Shown: piece by piece, positions 35,749 to 46,296 of the stretch
Numbering within the stretch: the stretch's first letter is position 1
Layout of the letters: every line of letters begins with the position of its first letter
The notes under the pieces: generated by a model
The model's database searches: none
Seen by the model: only the letters and a program-made list of their open reading frames with translations
Told to the model about the DNA's origin: nothing
Translations under genes and position numbers: made by a program
Assembly (NCBI GenBank): GCA_014653985.1
Contig: JACWDT010000002.1
Coordinates: 111,821 to 175,820, forward strand
DNA length: 64,000 bases
Direction: 5' to 3'
DNA from: Pelagibacterales bacterium SAG-MED22
Lineage (GTDB): Bacteria; Pseudomonadota; Alphaproteobacteria; Pelagibacterales; Pelagibacteraceae

Positions 35749-36395
35749 TACAATTTCCTACATATAGTCATTCCATCCCCTAGAGGAATTATAGTTTTCT
35801 CTACTCTTTTATCGTTAGAGACAAATTCGTTAAAGTTTTTAATGGTCCTAGTAATTTTGTCATATTCGTTTTTCTTTGCCACTTCTCCATACCAAAGGAC
35901 ATTATCAATTATAATTAAGCCACTTGTCTCAAGCAAACTCAATGATCTTTCATAGTATTCTTTATAGTTTCCTTTATCGGCATCTATGAATATGAGTTCA
36001 AATTTTTCTTTAATTTCGTCTAAGCTCTCTAGAGCTGGTTTAATTAAAGTTGTAATTTTATGTTCTTGTTTTGCTTTTTTAAAAAAATTAACAGCAACTT
36101 TATTTGTTTGCTCATTTTTATCTAAAGCAATTATTTTACCATCATCTGGTAATGCTAGTGACATAGATAAAGTACTTAAACCTGTAAATGTACCAATTTC
36201 TAATACTTTTTTTATGTTGGAAACTTTAATAATAAGATGAAGTAACTGAGTTTGTGAGATTGATATCTGCATTTTTTTTATGTCACCAAGTGATGTATTG
36301 TACTCAATTATTTCTTTTTGGACTGGGTGAAGATTATGTCCATGTTCTAAAATATAGTCTTGCAGCTCTTGTGTAATATTAAGGTCTGAGCCCAT
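35748..36395 (-). CDS. SAM-dependent O-methyltransferase (family 3)
   Basis: A 215-residue methyltransferase resembling catechol/caffeoyl-CoA O-methyltransferases. It shows the SAM motif VLEIGTFTGLSTLSMSLAL (about 66-84), IIALDKNEQ, the metal/acidic motif ELIFIDADKGNYKEYYE, and GLIIIDNVLWYGEV. Its substrate is unknown. It lies between gatB and trhO with only a few bases on each side. Confidence 0.87.
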   Translation of the reverse strand: MGSDLNITQELQDYILEHGHNLHPVQKEIIEYNTSLGDIKKMQISISQTQLLHLIIKVSNIKKVLEIGTFTGLSTLSMSLALPDDGKIIALDKNEQTNKVAVNFFKKAKQEHKITTLIKPALESLDEIKEKFELIFIDADKGNYKEYYERSLSLLETSGLIIIDNVLWYGEVAKKNEYDKITRTIKNFNEFVSNDKRVEKTIIPLGDGMTICRKL

Positions 36396-36400
36396 AAACT

Positions 36401-37864
36401 TTAAAGTTTTTTCTTTAAAATCTCATTTACTAATTGAGGGTTGGCTTTTCCACCTGATACTTTCATTACTTGTCCAACAAAAAAACCAAATAATTTTACT
36501 TTACCTGATTTGTATTCAGTGGCTTTTTCTCGGTTATCATCAATAACTTTATCAATTAGTGTTTCTAGAGCTTTAGGATCACTTTCTTGTTTTAATCCTT
36601 TTTCTTCGACTATTTTTTTTGGGTCTTTGTCCCCTTCCATCATATGTTCAAAAACAGTTTTAGCTATTTTCCCAGAAATAGTTCCATCTTTAATTAAATT
36701 TATTAATTTTGATAAATTACCTGCACTTATCGGACTTTCAGTGATTTCTAGATTCTTTTCATTTAAAGCAGCAAACAATTCACCAATTATCCAGTTAGTA
36801 GCAAGTTTCACATCAGATTTTTTTATCACATTTTCAAAATAATTAGAGGTTTCATTATCTGAAACTAAAATGGTTGCCTCATAAGGAGATACTTTGAATT
36901 TTTCAATAAATCTTTTTTTCTTTTCATCAGGTAACTCTGGAATTTCTAATTTTAACTTTTCAATAAAATCATCTGAAACCTCTAGAGGCAAAAGGTCTGG
37001 ATCAGGAAAATATCTATAGTCATGTGCATCTTCTTTAGATCTCATTGATCTTGTTTCATTTTTTTTGATATCAAATAGTCTAGTCTCTTGATCAATAGAT
37101 TGACCATCCTCAATTAGATCTACTTGTCTATTTGCTTCGTATTCAATTGCCATTTGCATAAATTTTATTGAATTTACATTTTTGATTTCACATCTTGTTC
37201 CAAATTCTTTGATGCCTTTTCTTCTTACAGAAACATTTACATCAGCTCTTAGGGAACCTTCTTGCATGTTTCCATCGCAAGTTCCAAGATATCTCATTAT
37301 TGATCTTAATTTTTTTACGTAAGCGTTTACTTCATCAGGTGATCTTAAATCTGGTTTACTAACAATTTCCATCAAGGCAACACCTGATCTATTTAGATCT
37401 ACAAATGTATTTTTTGGATCCAAATCATGTATACTTTTACCTGCGTCTTGCTCTAAGTGTAATCTTTCAATACCAACCTCTTTTTGACCATCTGGCATAT
37501 CTAATATAACTTTACCTTCACCAACAATTGGATCTTTAAATTGTGATATTTGATATCCTTGTGGAAGATCTGCGTAAAAATAATTTTTTCTATCAAAAAC
37601 AGAACGTTTATTAATTTTAGCTTTAAGTCCTATGCCAGTTTTTATTGCTTGTTTTACACAAAATTCATTTATTACTGGTAGCATGCCTGGAAAAGCTGCA
37701 TCTACTAAACTTACTTGAGTATTAGGTTCTGCACCGAATTTTGTGGATGATGTTGAAAATAACTTTGATTCTGAAGTAACTTGCGCGTGAACCTCTAAGC
37801 CAATTACAACCTCATACTGATTATCTTTTCTATTAATTAGATATTCTGGCTTATCTTTACTCAT
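36401..37864 (-). CDS. gatB: Aspartyl/glutamyl-tRNA amidotransferase subunit B
   Basis: Binds mischarged Glu-tRNA(Gln) or Asp-tRNA(Asn) and activates it for amidation. The 487 residues show [68 protein letters not shown] and a C-terminal YqeY-like tail domain. It overlaps gatA by 4 bases. Confidence 0.97.
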   Translation of the reverse strand: MSKDKPEYLINRKDNQYEVVIGLEVHAQVTSESKLFSTSSTKFGAEPNTQVSLVDAAFPGMLPVINEFCVKQAIKTGIGLKAKINKRSVFDRKNYFYADLPQGYQISQFKDPIVGEGKVILDMPDGQKEVGIERLHLEQDAGKSIHDLDPKNTFVDLNRSGVALMEIVSKPDLRSPDEVNAYVKKLRSIMRYLGTCDGNMQEGSLRADVNVSVRRKGIKEFGTRCEIKNVNSIKFMQMAIEYEANRQVDLIEDGQSIDQETRLFDIKKNETRSMRSKEDAHDYRYFPDPDLLPLEVSDDFIEKLKLEIPELPDEKKKRFIEKFKVSPYEATILVSDNETSNYFENVIKKSDVKLATNWIIGELFAALNEKNLEITESPISAGNLSKLINLIKDGTISGKIAKTVFEHMMEGDKDPKKIVEEKGLKQESDPKALETLIDKVIDDNREKATEYKSGKVKLFGFFVGQVMKVSGGKANPQLVNEILKKKL

Positions 37865-39318
37865 TTAATCCACCAATCAGTAATTTTATTTTTAAAATTT
37901 ATCTTTTCTTCCATTGCATAAGCAATATTTAATATGTTTTGTTCATCAAATGCTTTACCAATTATTTGTAATCCTAAAGGATAACCCTTTGCATCATGAC
38001 CAGCGGGTATCGAAATTCCAGGTAAACCTGCTAAATTTACTGGAACTGTAAAAATATCGTTCAAATACATCGAAACAGGATCATTTGTCTTTTCACCAAT
38101 TTTGAACGCTGAACTTGGAGTTGATGGAGTTAATATAGCATCAACTTTTTTATAAGCTTCATCAAAATCATTTTTAATAAGCTTTCTTACTTTTTGAGCC
38201 TTAAGATAATATGCATCGTAATATCCTGATGATAAAACATAAGTCCCAATCATTATTCTTCTTTGAACCTCTGCTCCAAAACCTTCAGATCTAGTTTTCT
38301 CATACATATCTATCAAATTTTCTCCATTAGCTCTAAATCCATATTTAACACCGTCATATCGCGCAAGATTAGATGAGGCTTCTGCCGGAGCTACAATATA
38401 ATAAGTGGGTAAAGCATAATTAGTGTGAGGTAGTGAAATATCTATAATTTCAGCACCACAATCTTTTACATAATCAATACCTTTCTTCCAAAGATCTTCT
38501 ATTTCCTTGGGCATCGCATCAACTCTATACTCTTTTGGTATTCCTATTTTTTTTCCTTTGATATTATTAGTTAATTCTTTAACGTAATTGTTTCGCTTAA
38601 AGTCTATGGATGTAGAATCTTTTTCGTCATAAGAACTAATTACCTCATGTAATAAAGCACAATCTCTTACGTTTTGAGCCATTGGTCCTGCTTGATCTAA
38701 AGAAGATGCAAATGCTACAATTCCATATCTTGAACAACTTCCATAAGTTGGTTTTAAACCAACGATGCCTGTGAAGGATGCAGGTTGTCTAATTGAACCA
38801 CCAGTATCTGTTCCTATTGTAATTGGTGTTAATTGTGCTGCAACAGCTGAAGATGAGCCACCTGAAGATCCACCAGGAACTAAATCTTTATCAATTGGGT
38901 TCTGCACACAACCAAAAAAACTTGTTTCATTAGAAGATCCCATAGCAAACTCATCACAATTTAATTTTCCAAGAAGAATAGCTCCCTCATTCCAAATATT
39001 TTGAGTAACTGTGGACTCGTAAGTTGGAATGAAATTATTCAAAATTTTACTCCCTGCAGTAGTTTTAACATTTTTTGTACAAAATAGATCTTTAACAGCC
39101 ATTGGTATTCCAGGTAATTTTAAATCTAAATTAGGGTTTTCATCAAACTTTTTAGCTTTATCAATTGCAGCTGAAAAGTCTTCTGTTACATAGGCATTTA
39201 AGTCTTTGGAATTTTCAGACCTTTCTACAAATGCTTTTGTAACTTCAGTAGATGAAAGTTTTTTATCTTTAATATTTTTAATTAATTCTGAAAGTGATTG
39301 TTTTGTAATATCAGACAT
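37861..39318 (-). CDS. gatA: Glutamyl-tRNA amidotransferase subunit A
   Basis: The amidase subunit that releases ammonia from glutamine. The 485 residues contain the Ser-cisSer-Lys triad: the Lys in [11 protein letters not shown], and the serines in [14 protein letters not shown] and [16 protein letters not shown]. It starts at the last base of gatC. Together with gatB and gatC it implies indirect synthesis of Gln-tRNA and/or Asn-tRNA. Confidence 0.97.
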   Translation of the reverse strand: MSDITKQSLSELIKNIKDKKLSSTEVTKAFVERSENSKDLNAYVTEDFSAAIDKAKKFDENPNLDLKLPGIPMAVKDLFCTKNVKTTAGSKILNNFIPTYESTVTQNIWNEGAILLGKLNCDEFAMGSSNETSFFGCVQNPIDKDLVPGGSSGGSSSAVAAQLTPITIGTDTGGSIRQPASFTGIVGLKPTYGSCSRYGIVAFASSLDQAGPMAQNVRDCALLHEVISSYDEKDSTSIDFKRNNYVKELTNNIKGKKIGIPKEYRVDAMPKEIEDLWKKGIDYVKDCGAEIIDISLPHTNYALPTYYIVAPAEASSNLARYDGVKYGFRANGENLIDMYEKTRSEGFGAEVQRRIMIGTYVLSSGYYDAYYLKAQKVRKLIKNDFDEAYKKVDAILTPSTPSSAFKIGEKTNDPVSMYLNDIFTVPVNLAGLPGISIPAGHDAKGYPLGLQIIGKAFDEQNILNIAYAMEEKINFKNKITDWWIK

Positions 39319-39605
39319 TATTCAATCACCTTTGGCACAACAAAATAATCCTCATTTTCCTGGGGAGAGTTTTTAATTATTTGCTCTCTTAAATTTTTAC
39401 TTTTTACCTCATCATCTCTTAACTTTAATGTTGTTTCTGCAACCGAAGTTAAAGGTTGAACATTATCTGTCTTTAATTCATTAAGTTTTTCAATAAATTC
39501 AAAAATTGAATTTAAATCTCCTGCCAATTTCTCTGCTTTTTTTTCATCAACAGAAATTCTTGATAATTTTGATATGTGCTTTATTGTTTTAAGATCGATA
39601 CTCAT
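39318..39605 (-). CDS. gatC: Aspartyl/glutamyl-tRNA amidotransferase subunit C
   Basis: A 95-residue subunit that holds GatA and GatB together. It shows [34 protein letters not shown] and the C-terminal LRDDEV. I chose the ATG at 39605, which gives the family-like [17 protein letters not shown]; a GTG 30 bases upstream would add ten unlike residues. It diverges from ruvX across 50 bases. Confidence 0.93.
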   Translation of the reverse strand: MSIDLKTIKHISKLSRISVDEKKAEKLAGDLNSIFEFIEKLNELKTDNVQPLTSVAETTLKLRDDEVKSKNLREQIIKNSPQENEDYFVVPKVIE

Positions 39606-39655
39606 ATGATAATTAAATATGTCGCAAACTATCACTTAAGTCTAAATTATACAAT

Positions 39656-40111
39656 ATGATCACTATAGAAGAGTTTAAAAAAAAACAGTCAGAAACATGT
39701 AGATTAATTGGTCTAGATCTTGGCTCTAAAAGAATTGGTGTTTCAATCTGTGATGAAAAACAATCTATAGCTACACCATTAAAAACATTAAATAAAACTA
39801 GTGCAGATAATTTAATCAATGAATTAAAAATGATTATTGAGGAAAATAGTATTAAGGGAATTATAATAGGATATCCTATTAATATGGATGGAACTTTGGG
39901 CAGATCTGCCCAGTCTGTTCATGATGTCTCTAACAATCTTGATAAGAAATTAGATATTGATGTTTGTTTATGGGATGAAAGACTTTCAACGGTAGGTGCG
40001 TTCAATTTATCTAGTCAATTGGATATAAATGTAACTAAAAGAGAAAAAAATATAGATCAGAATGCTGCTGCATTCATACTTCAAGGAGCAATAGATTTTT
40101 TAAATAATTAA
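39656..40111 (+). CDS. ruvX: Pre-16S rRNA nuclease / RuvX (YqgF family)
   Basis: An RNase H-fold endonuclease implicated in final 16S rRNA 5' processing. The 151 residues show LIGLDLGSKRIGVSICDE (first Asp), GIIIGYPINMDGTLGRSAQS and LWDERLSTVGAFN, then a C-terminal DQNAAAFILQGAIDF, the standard YqgF blocks. It starts the plus-strand run ruvX-pyrB-pyrC'-plsY-topA. Confidence 0.93.
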   Translation: MITIEEFKKKQSETCRLIGLDLGSKRIGVSICDEKQSIATPLKTLNKTSADNLINELKMIIEENSIKGIIIGYPINMDGTLGRSAQSVHDVSNNLDKKLDIDVCLWDERLSTVGAFNLSSQLDINVTKREKNIDQNAAAFILQGAIDFLNN

Positions 40112-40153
40112 TGCTTGCCAACTAACTGTATTATAGTTATAGAGTTAATTTTA

Positions 40154-41095
40154 ATGGCATCTAAAACCAATAAAGCTATTAAAATCTCTCAAAAACATTT
40201 GTTAGGTATTCAAGATTTGTCAGTTAGTGACATAAATATTATTCTTGATGAAGCTCAAACCTTTATAAAAGTAAATCGAAGTAAGAATAAAAAAATTGAC
40301 ATTTTAAGAGGCAAAACTCAAATAAACCTCTTTTTTGAACCTTCAACCAGAACTCAAAGCTCATTTGAATTAGCAGGAAAAAGATTAGGAGCTGATGTCA
40401 TGTCAATGAACATGGATAATTCAGCAATTAAAAAAGGTGAAACACTAATTGACACTGCTATGACTTTAAATGCAATGCATCCAGATATCATAGTGATTAG
40501 ACATCAAGATTCAGGGGCTTGCAATCTTCTTTCACAAAAAGTTAATTGTGTAGTATTAAATGCTGGGGATGGGCGAAGAGAACATCCTACCCAAGCGTTA
40601 CTAGATGCGCTAACAATAATTAATCGAAAAGACAAAATTCAAGGATTAAAAATTGCAATATGTGGAGATATTTTGCATTCACGTGTAGCTAGGTCAAATA
40701 TTTACTTGTTAACTATGCTTGGAGCTGAGGTAAATATAGTTGCTCCTACGAATTTGATGCCAAAAGAAATAGAAAAATTTGGGGTTAATACTTTTACTGA
40801 TATGAAAAAAGGACTGAAAGATTGTGACATTGTAATGATGTTAAGATTGCAAAATGAGAGAATGACCAGTTCTTTATTGTCATCTAATAGAGAATATTAT
40901 GAATACTATGGTTTAACACCAGACAAATTAGATCATGCAAAATCTGATGCCCTTATTATGCATCCAGGTCCAATGAACAGGGGTATCGAAATTGATACCA
41001 GGTTAGCTGACGATATCAACAAGAGTGTTATTAAGGAACAGGTTGAACTTGGTGTTGCTGTAAGAATGGCGTGTTTAAAAATATTTTGTGAATAA
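40154..41095 (+). CDS. pyrB: Aspartate carbamoyltransferase catalytic subunit
   Basis: Joins carbamoyl phosphate and aspartate in pyrimidine synthesis. The 313 residues show [22 protein letters not shown] (carbamoyl-phosphate loop), [28 protein letters not shown] and [14 protein letters not shown] chose the ATG at 40154; a TTG at 40115 would add 13 unlike residues. No regulatory pyrI gene is adjacent. The next gene, 1 base away after the stop, is a catalytically defective dihydroorotase relative, as in bacteria where such a protein forms a complex with PyrB. Confidence 0.95.
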   Translation: MASKTNKAIKISQKHLLGIQDLSVSDINIILDEAQTFIKVNRSKNKKIDILRGKTQINLFFEPSTRTQSSFELAGKRLGADVMSMNMDNSAIKKGETLIDTAMTLNAMHPDIIVIRHQDSGACNLLSQKVNCVVLNAGDGRREHPTQALLDALTIINRKDKIQGLKIAICGDILHSRVARSNIYLLTMLGAEVNIVAPTNLMPKEIEKFGVNTFTDMKKGLKDCDIVMMLRLQNERMTSSLLSSNREYYEYYGLTPDKLDHAKSDALIMHPGPMNRGIEIDTRLADDINKSVIKEQVELGVAVRMACLKIFCE

Positions 41096-42382
41096 ATGAA
41101 AAAACAATACTTTATAAATGCAAATATTATAGATCCTCATAATTCATTAAACGAAAATGGTGGATTGATTATTGATGAAGATGGAAAGATTGAAGCAATA
41201 GGTAAAAAAGTAAACAACAATAATCTTCCATCACGAGAAAAACCAATTGATTTAAAAGGAAAATATATCTTCCCTGGTCTTGTAGATATGAGAGTGTTTG
41301 TAGGTGAACCAGGTTATGAGTATAAAGAAAATTTTAGAACTCTGAGTAATGCAGCTTTATCTGGGGGAGTAACCTCTGTCGTAACCATGCCAAACACAGA
41401 TCCAATTATAGACAATGTTTCTATTGTTGATTTTTTAAAAAGAAGAGGAAGAGATAAATCTAAGATAAACATTTTTCCATGCGCGTCTTTAACTCATAAT
41501 ATCGAAGGAACTAACATGACCGAATTTGGTCTTTTGGCTAAAAAAGGAATAATTGCATTTACTGATGGCGTCAAAACTATTCAAAATACAAGACTAATGT
41601 CCAGAATAATGAATTCAGCAAAAGACCTAGGTTGTTTAATCATGCAACACGCTGAAGATTTGCATTTATCAGAAAACGGTATGATTAATTCTGGAATAAT
41701 TGCCTCGAAGCTAGGGCTGTCTGGAATACCAGATATTGCAGAAAGAATTATAATTGAAAGAGATTTGACATTGCTTGAAAAGGTTAAATGTAGATATCAC
41801 ATTTCACAAATTTCTTCTTCAAAATCAGTAGATATAATTAGACAAAGAAAAGAAGATATAAAATTTACATCAGGAGTTTCAATAAATAATTTATCTCTGA
41901 ATGAAAATGACATTGGAGATTTTAGAACTTTTTTAAAATTATCCCCTCCTCTCAGGAAAGAAGAAGATAGAGAAGCATTGGTCCAAGGATTAAAAGATGG
42001 CATGATTGATGTAATCGTTTCAGATCATAAACCTGAAGACGAAGAGTCTAAAAGATTAACATTTTCTCAAGCTGCAACTGGAGCATCAGGTATTGAAACA
42101 CTATTATCATTAAGCTTAGAATTATTTCATAATGGATCTATTAAACTGGATACTATAATTCAGGCACTGACATCAAATCCTGCAAAAATATTAAATATAA
42201 ATAAAGGAAACTTATCTATTGGAAATGAAGCTGATTTTTGTATTGTAGATATAGACAAACCTTGGGTTGTTAAAAAAGAAAATTTAATCTCTAAATCAAA
42301 AAATACATCTATAGAGGATAAAAAATTGCAAGGAAAAGTAACCAATACTTTTGTAAAAGGTCAGGAATTATTTAAAGTATAA
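41096..42382 (+). CDS. Dihydroorotase-like protein lacking metal ligands (PyrC'/PyrX type)
   Basis: The 428 residues are clearly of the class I dihydroorotase family (IFPGLVDMRVFVGEPGYEYKE, PNTDPIIDN, FTDGVKTIQ, QHAED, SDHKPEDEESK, ANPAKILNI-like end). But the zinc motif HxH is replaced by Arg66 and Phe68, the later HVS histidine by Gln (HISQIS), and the HH pair of the T-x-H-H segment by Asn-Asn (SINNLSL). It should not be catalytic. Non-catalytic homologues encoded next to pyrB support aspartate carbamoyltransferase assembly in Pseudomonas, and the same role is inferred here. A working dihydroorotase must be elsewhere. Confidence 0.88.
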   Translation: MKKQYFINANIIDPHNSLNENGGLIIDEDGKIEAIGKKVNNNNLPSREKPIDLKGKYIFPGLVDMRVFVGEPGYEYKENFRTLSNAALSGGVTSVVTMPNTDPIIDNVSIVDFLKRRGRDKSKINIFPCASLTHNIEGTNMTEFGLLAKKGIIAFTDGVKTIQNTRLMSRIMNSAKDLGCLIMQHAEDLHLSENGMINSGIIASKLGLSGIPDIAERIIIERDLTLLEKVKCRYHISQISSSKSVDIIRQRKEDIKFTSGVSINNLSLNENDIGDFRTFLKLSPPLRKEEDREALVQGLKDGMIDVIVSDHKPEDEESKRLTFSQAATGASGIETLLSLSLELFHNGSIKLDTIIQALTSNPAKILNINKGNLSIGNEADFCIVDIDKPWVVKKENLISKSKNTSIEDKKLQGKVTNTFVKGQELFKV

Positions 42383-42384
42383 AA

Positions 42385-42963
42385 ATGGAATTTTTAACTA
42401 TAGGCATAATCTCATACCTAATGGGTTCTATACCTTTTGGATTTATACTCACAAAAATTTTTTTAAAAAAAGATATAAGAGAAATTGGATCTGGAAATAT
42501 TGGTGCAACAAATGCACTAAGAACAGGTAATAAATTAATAGGTTATTCAACACTTTTATTAGATGTTGTGAAAGCTATACTTCCTGTACTATATGTAAAA
42601 ATTAATCATCCAGAATTAATTTATATTTCATCTCTTTGTGCTTTTTTAGGTCATGTTTTTCCAGTTTGGTTAAAGTTTAAAGGTGGTAAGGGTGTCGCCA
42701 CATATCTAGGTATATTGTTTACTATAAATATTCTTTTAGGTTTTATTTTTTGTGTGTCTTGGTTGCTAATTTTTTTAATATCAAAATACTCTTCTTTGTC
42801 ATCACTTATTAGTTCACTAACGATACCAGTATATATTTTTTTTAATGATCAAATGAGTAATGCACTTTTTTTTGGAATTATGTTTGTATTGATATTTTAT
42901 ACCCACAGAGAAAATATTAAACGTCTGAAAAATAAAGAAGAAAATAAGACAAAAATTTATTAA
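42385..42963 (+). CDS. plsY: Glycerol-3-phosphate acyltransferase PlsY
   Basis: Transfers the acyl group from acyl phosphate (made by PlsX) to glycerol 3-phosphate. The 192-residue integral membrane protein shows the three PlsY motifs: YLMGSIPFGFIL, then REIGSGNIGATNALRTGNK, and GHVFPVWLKFKGGKGVATYLG. It follows the dihydroorotase-like gene by 2 bases. plsY-adjacent pyrC and topA are a recurrent alphaproteobacterial arrangement. Confidence 0.96.
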   Translation: MEFLTIGIISYLMGSIPFGFILTKIFLKKDIREIGSGNIGATNALRTGNKLIGYSTLLLDVVKAILPVLYVKINHPELIYISSLCAFLGHVFPVWLKFKGGKGVATYLGILFTINILLGFIFCVSWLLIFLISKYSSLSSLISSLTIPVYIFFNDQMSNALFFGIMFVLIFYTHRENIKRLKNKEENKTKIY

Positions 42964-43000
42964 ATTGACTATCAACTACTTTTAAGTAGTTTGTTAAATT

Positions 43001-45583
43001 ATGAATCTAGTCATAGTTGAAAGTCCTGCAAAAGCCAAAACAATTAATAAATACTTAGGAGATAATTATACTGTTTTAGCTAGTTACGGTCATATTAGAG
43101 ATTTACCATCAAAAAATGGTTCGGTTGATCCAGATCAAAATTTTAAAATGGAATGGGAAATTGATAACTTTTCAAAAAAATATCTTAAAGATATTACTGA
43201 TGCTGCAAAAGAATCATCTAAAATTATTTTAGCAACAGACCCTGATCGTGAAGGAGAAGCTATAGCATGGCATGTAAAAGAATATTTAAATGAGAAAAAA
43301 CTACTCAAAGATAAAGAGGTTGAAAGAGTTGTGTTCAACGAAATTACTAAAAAGGCTGTTACTTTTGGAATTGAAAATCCAAGGCAAATCGAACCCTTGC
43401 TAGTTGATGCTTATATGGCAAGAAGAGCACTTGATTATCTTGTTGGTTTTAATATTTCACCAATATTGTGGACAAAACTTCCTGGGTCAAAATCAGCAGG
43501 TAGAGTGCAATCTGTTGCTTTAAAATTAATAACAGAAAGAGAGCATGAAATTGAGTTATTTAATCCAGAAGAGTTTTGGACTTTAAGTTTAAAATTTCAA
43601 GATGAGAAAAAAAATTCAATTACCGCAAGCATCTATCAATTAGATGGGGAAAAAATTGAAAAATTTACGTTTAAAAAAAAAGAAAATATTGAAAAGACAA
43701 TCTCTGGATTAAAGAATAAAAAATTTAATATTAGTGATATTTCATCAAAAATTGTTAATAGAAATCCATCTGGTCCATTTACAACTTCTACACTTCAACA
43801 AGTTGCTTCAAGTAGATTGGGATTTGGTGCTTCTAGAACTATGCAAATTGCACAAAAACTTTATCAAGGAATTGAAATTGAGGGAGATACAGTTGGTTTA
43901 ATAACCTACATGAGAACCGATGGTACAAACTTGTCGGCTGATGCTATTAGTGATTTTAGAAATTTTATTAAAAAAAGTTATGGGAATGAGTATATACCTG
44001 AAAAAGCTAATAATTATTCAGGTAAAAAAGCCAAAAATGCACAAGAAGCTCATGAAGCGATAAGGCCGACAGATATTAATAGATCTCCTGAAACTGTTAA
44101 AAAATATTTAAGTACTGACCAAAATAAATTGTATAATTTGATATGGAGCAGAGCTCTATCCTCTCAAATGGTATCTGCTAAGTTTGATAGAAATACAATA
44201 ACTATTGAAACTCAGGATAAAAATACTATTTGTAAAGCAAGTGGATCAGTTTTAAAATTTGATGGCTTTTTAAAAGTTTATAAAAATCCTAATTCAGAAG
44301 AAGATGATGAAATACTTCCAGAAGTAAAAAAAGGACCTATTAATATTGAGTCATTTTTAGATGAACAACATTTTACACAACCACCTCCAAGATATTCAGA
44401 AGCAAGCTTGGTTAAGAAATTAGAGGAACTTGGAATCGGACGACCTTCTACCTATGCAAGTATTATATCTACAATTTCTAACCGTGGATACGCTGAGATA
44501 ACTAATAAAAGATTTTTTCCAACCGATCGTGGAAAATTAATTTCTGCTTTTTTAGAAAAATTATTTTCTAAATATGTTGATTATAATTTTACTGCAGGAT
44601 TAGAAGATCAATTAGACGAAATTACAACTGGAAAAGAAAGTTGGATAAATGTTTTAGAATTATTTTGGAAAGATTTTAACAACAATGTATCAGAAGTAAA
44701 AGAGAAAAGAACTAGAGAAGTTTTGGATTTACTAAATGAAAGTTTGGGTGCGTTAATTTTTGATAAAGATGATAGTGGTAATGTTGTCAGAAAGTGCCAA
44801 TTGTGCAATACAGGATCATTAAGTTTAAAAAATAGTTTTAGAGGTGGCGCATTTATCGGTTGTTCTAATTATCCAGAATGTAAGTTTACTAGACCCTTGT
44901 CAAAAGCTAAGGCTGCAGCACAGGCTCAATTAGCTGAACCAAAATATCTAGGCAAACATAATAATGGAAATGATATTTTTCTTAAAAATGGAAGATTTGG
45001 ACCTTATTTACAATATGAAAAACTTCTAGAAAGCATTGAAAAAGAAAATAAGAAAAAAAAGAAAAAAACAAAAAAAGCTAAAAAAGATGTAAATGAATTG
45101 TTAAAAAATGTCTCCATTCCAAAAGGAATTGAATTAGACAGTATTGATATTGATAAAGCAAGATTTTTATGTTCACTACCTAAATCTTTAGGTATCAATC
45201 CAGATAATCAAAAAGAGATTTCTCTAAACACAGGAAGATTTGGCCCTTATTTAAAGTGTGAAAATAAGTCTGCTAGACTAGAAAATATTGAGGAGATTTT
45301 TTCAATAGGTTTGAACAGAGCAATAACATTAATAGCTGATGCCAAACCAGGAAGAATGTCATCCTCAATTATAAAAGATCTTGGCGAACATCCTGAAGAC
45401 AAAAAACCTGTAAGAATCATGAAAGGGCAATACGGTCCTTATATAAAATACAAATCCCTTAATGCAACAATTCCTGAGGAAAAAGACCCCACAGAGCTTA
45501 ATATGGAAGAGGCTCTTATCCTTATTGAGAAAAGACGTGAATACGATAAAATTAAGAAATCTAAAAAAAAGAAAAAAAAATGA
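43001..45583 (+). CDS. topA: DNA topoisomerase I
   Basis: Type IA topoisomerase that removes negative supercoils. The 860 residues show the Toprim start LVIVESPAKAKTINKYLG, ATDPDREGEAIAWHV, and the catalytic Tyr303 in GLITYMRTDGTN. One zinc-finger region (CQLCNTG...FIGCSNYPECKF, about 603-628) follows. The C-terminal tail has three repeats: NGRFGPYLQYE, TGRFGPYLKCE and KGQYGPYIKYK, with a Lys-rich insert and a Lys-only end. Its stop overlaps the ATG of the next small gene (ATGA). Confidence 0.97.
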   Translation: MNLVIVESPAKAKTINKYLGDNYTVLASYGHIRDLPSKNGSVDPDQNFKMEWEIDNFSKKYLKDITDAAKESSKIILATDPDREGEAIAWHVKEYLNEKKLLKDKEVERVVFNEITKKAVTFGIENPRQIEPLLVDAYMARRALDYLVGFNISPILWTKLPGSKSAGRVQSVALKLITEREHEIELFNPEEFWTLSLKFQDEKKNSITASIYQLDGEKIEKFTFKKKENIEKTISGLKNKKFNISDISSKIVNRNPSGPFTTSTLQQVASSRLGFGASRTMQIAQKLYQGIEIEGDTVGLITYMRTDGTNLSADAISDFRNFIKKSYGNEYIPEKANNYSGKKAKNAQEAHEAIRPTDINRSPETVKKYLSTDQNKLYNLIWSRALSSQMVSAKFDRNTITIETQDKNTICKASGSVLKFDGFLKVYKNPNSEEDDEILPEVKKGPINIESFLDEQHFTQPPPRYSEASLVKKLEELGIGRPSTYASIISTISNRGYAEITNKRFFPTDRGKLISAFLEKLFSKYVDYNFTAGLEDQLDEITTGKESWINVLELFWKDFNNNVSEVKEKRTREVLDLLNESLGALIFDKDDSGNVVRKCQLCNTGSLSLKNSFRGGAFIGCSNYPECKFTRPLSKAKAAAQAQLAEPKYLGKHNNGNDIFLKNGRFGPYLQYEKLLESIEKENKKKKKKTKKAKKDVNELLKNVSIPKGIELDSIDIDKARFLCSLPKSLGINPDNQKEISLNTGRFGPYLKCENKSARLENIEEIFSIGLNRAITLIADAKPGRMSSSIIKDLGEHPEDKKPVRIMKGQYGPYIKYKSLNATIPEEKDPTELNMEEALILIEKRREYDKIKKSKKKKKK

Positions 45584-45828
45584 AAATTATATTTTTTTTA
45601 ACATTCAGCTTTTTAATTACAAATATTACACTTGCAGAAGAAAAAAAATGTTTGAGTTTAAACAAACTCTCAAAAGAATTTATTATATGTGCTGCTAAAA
45701 ATATTAAAGATGGAACCAATAGAAAAAATAAGCAATTTAAAGAAGTATCGTCTAAAAAAACCAAAGAAATAGCATCAGGTGCAAAAGAAATAATAAATAA
45801 AGTAAAAAATAAAATTATTAAAAATTAG
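45580..45828 (+). CDS. Small secreted protein of unknown function
   Basis: I do not recognise this 82-residue protein. It has a clear signal peptide (hydrophobic 3-18, likely cut after TLA at about 19). The mature part of about 63 residues is very basic and helical, with two cysteines (KKCLSLN and FIICAAKN) spaced about 14 apart, then a Lys-rich tail. Its ATG overlaps the topA stop, so it is probably translationally coupled, and it precedes ridA by 5 bases. Periplasmic location is inferred. It could be a lineage-specific DNA- or envelope-binding peptide, but that is only a guess. Confidence 0.7.
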   Translation: MKIIFFLTFSFLITNITLAEEKKCLSLNKLSKEFIICAAKNIKDGTNRKNKQFKEVSSKKTKEIASGAKEIINKVKNKIIKN

Positions 45829-45833
45829 AAACT

Positions 45834-46295
45834 ATGAATTTTGAAAAAAAAATTGAAGAACTTAAAATAGTACTACCAGAACCCAAATCTCCAGTCGGTT
45901 CATATGTGGCTACAAAAATTGTTGGAAAATTATTATTTGTATCAGGACAAATATCAATTAATGAAAACGGTGAATTAATTAAAGGCAAAATTGGTCAAGA
46001 GCTAACAACTGAAGATGGTTATAACGCAGCAAAAAGATGCGGTTTAAGTATTATTTCACAAGTCAAGAATGCATGTAATGGTGATTTGTCAAAAGTAAAA
46101 TCCTGTGTGAAATTAAATGGATTTGTTAATTCAAATGAAAATTTCATAGAACAACCTAAGGTGATAAATGGTGCCTCAGATATTATAGCTTCAATATTTG
46201 GTGATGCAGGTATGCATACCAGAGCAGCCGTTAGTACTAATAGTTTGCCGTTAGGAGTGTCTGTCGAGGTTGATGCAATATTTGAGTTAAATTGA
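45834..46295 (+). CDS. RidA family protein (YjgF/YER057c/UK114)
   Basis: A 153-residue member of the RidA family; archetypal RidA hydrolyses reactive enamines/imines from PLP enzymes. It shows LPEPKSPVGSYVATKIVGKLLFVSGQI at the start and VKSCVKLNGFVNSNENF. The C-terminal end HTRAAVSTNSLPLGVSVEVDAIFEL carries the family's conserved arginine (RAAV). It is the YjgH/longer subfamily by length rather than the 128-residue RidA proper, so exact activity is open. It converges with udg, leaving one base. Confidence 0.88.
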   Translation: MNFEKKIEELKIVLPEPKSPVGSYVATKIVGKLLFVSGQISINENGELIKGKIGQELTTEDGYNAAKRCGLSIISQVKNACNGDLSKVKSCVKLNGFVNSNENFIEQPKVINGASDIIASIFGDAGMHTRAAVSTNSLPLGVSVEVDAIFELN

Positions 46296-46296
46296 T

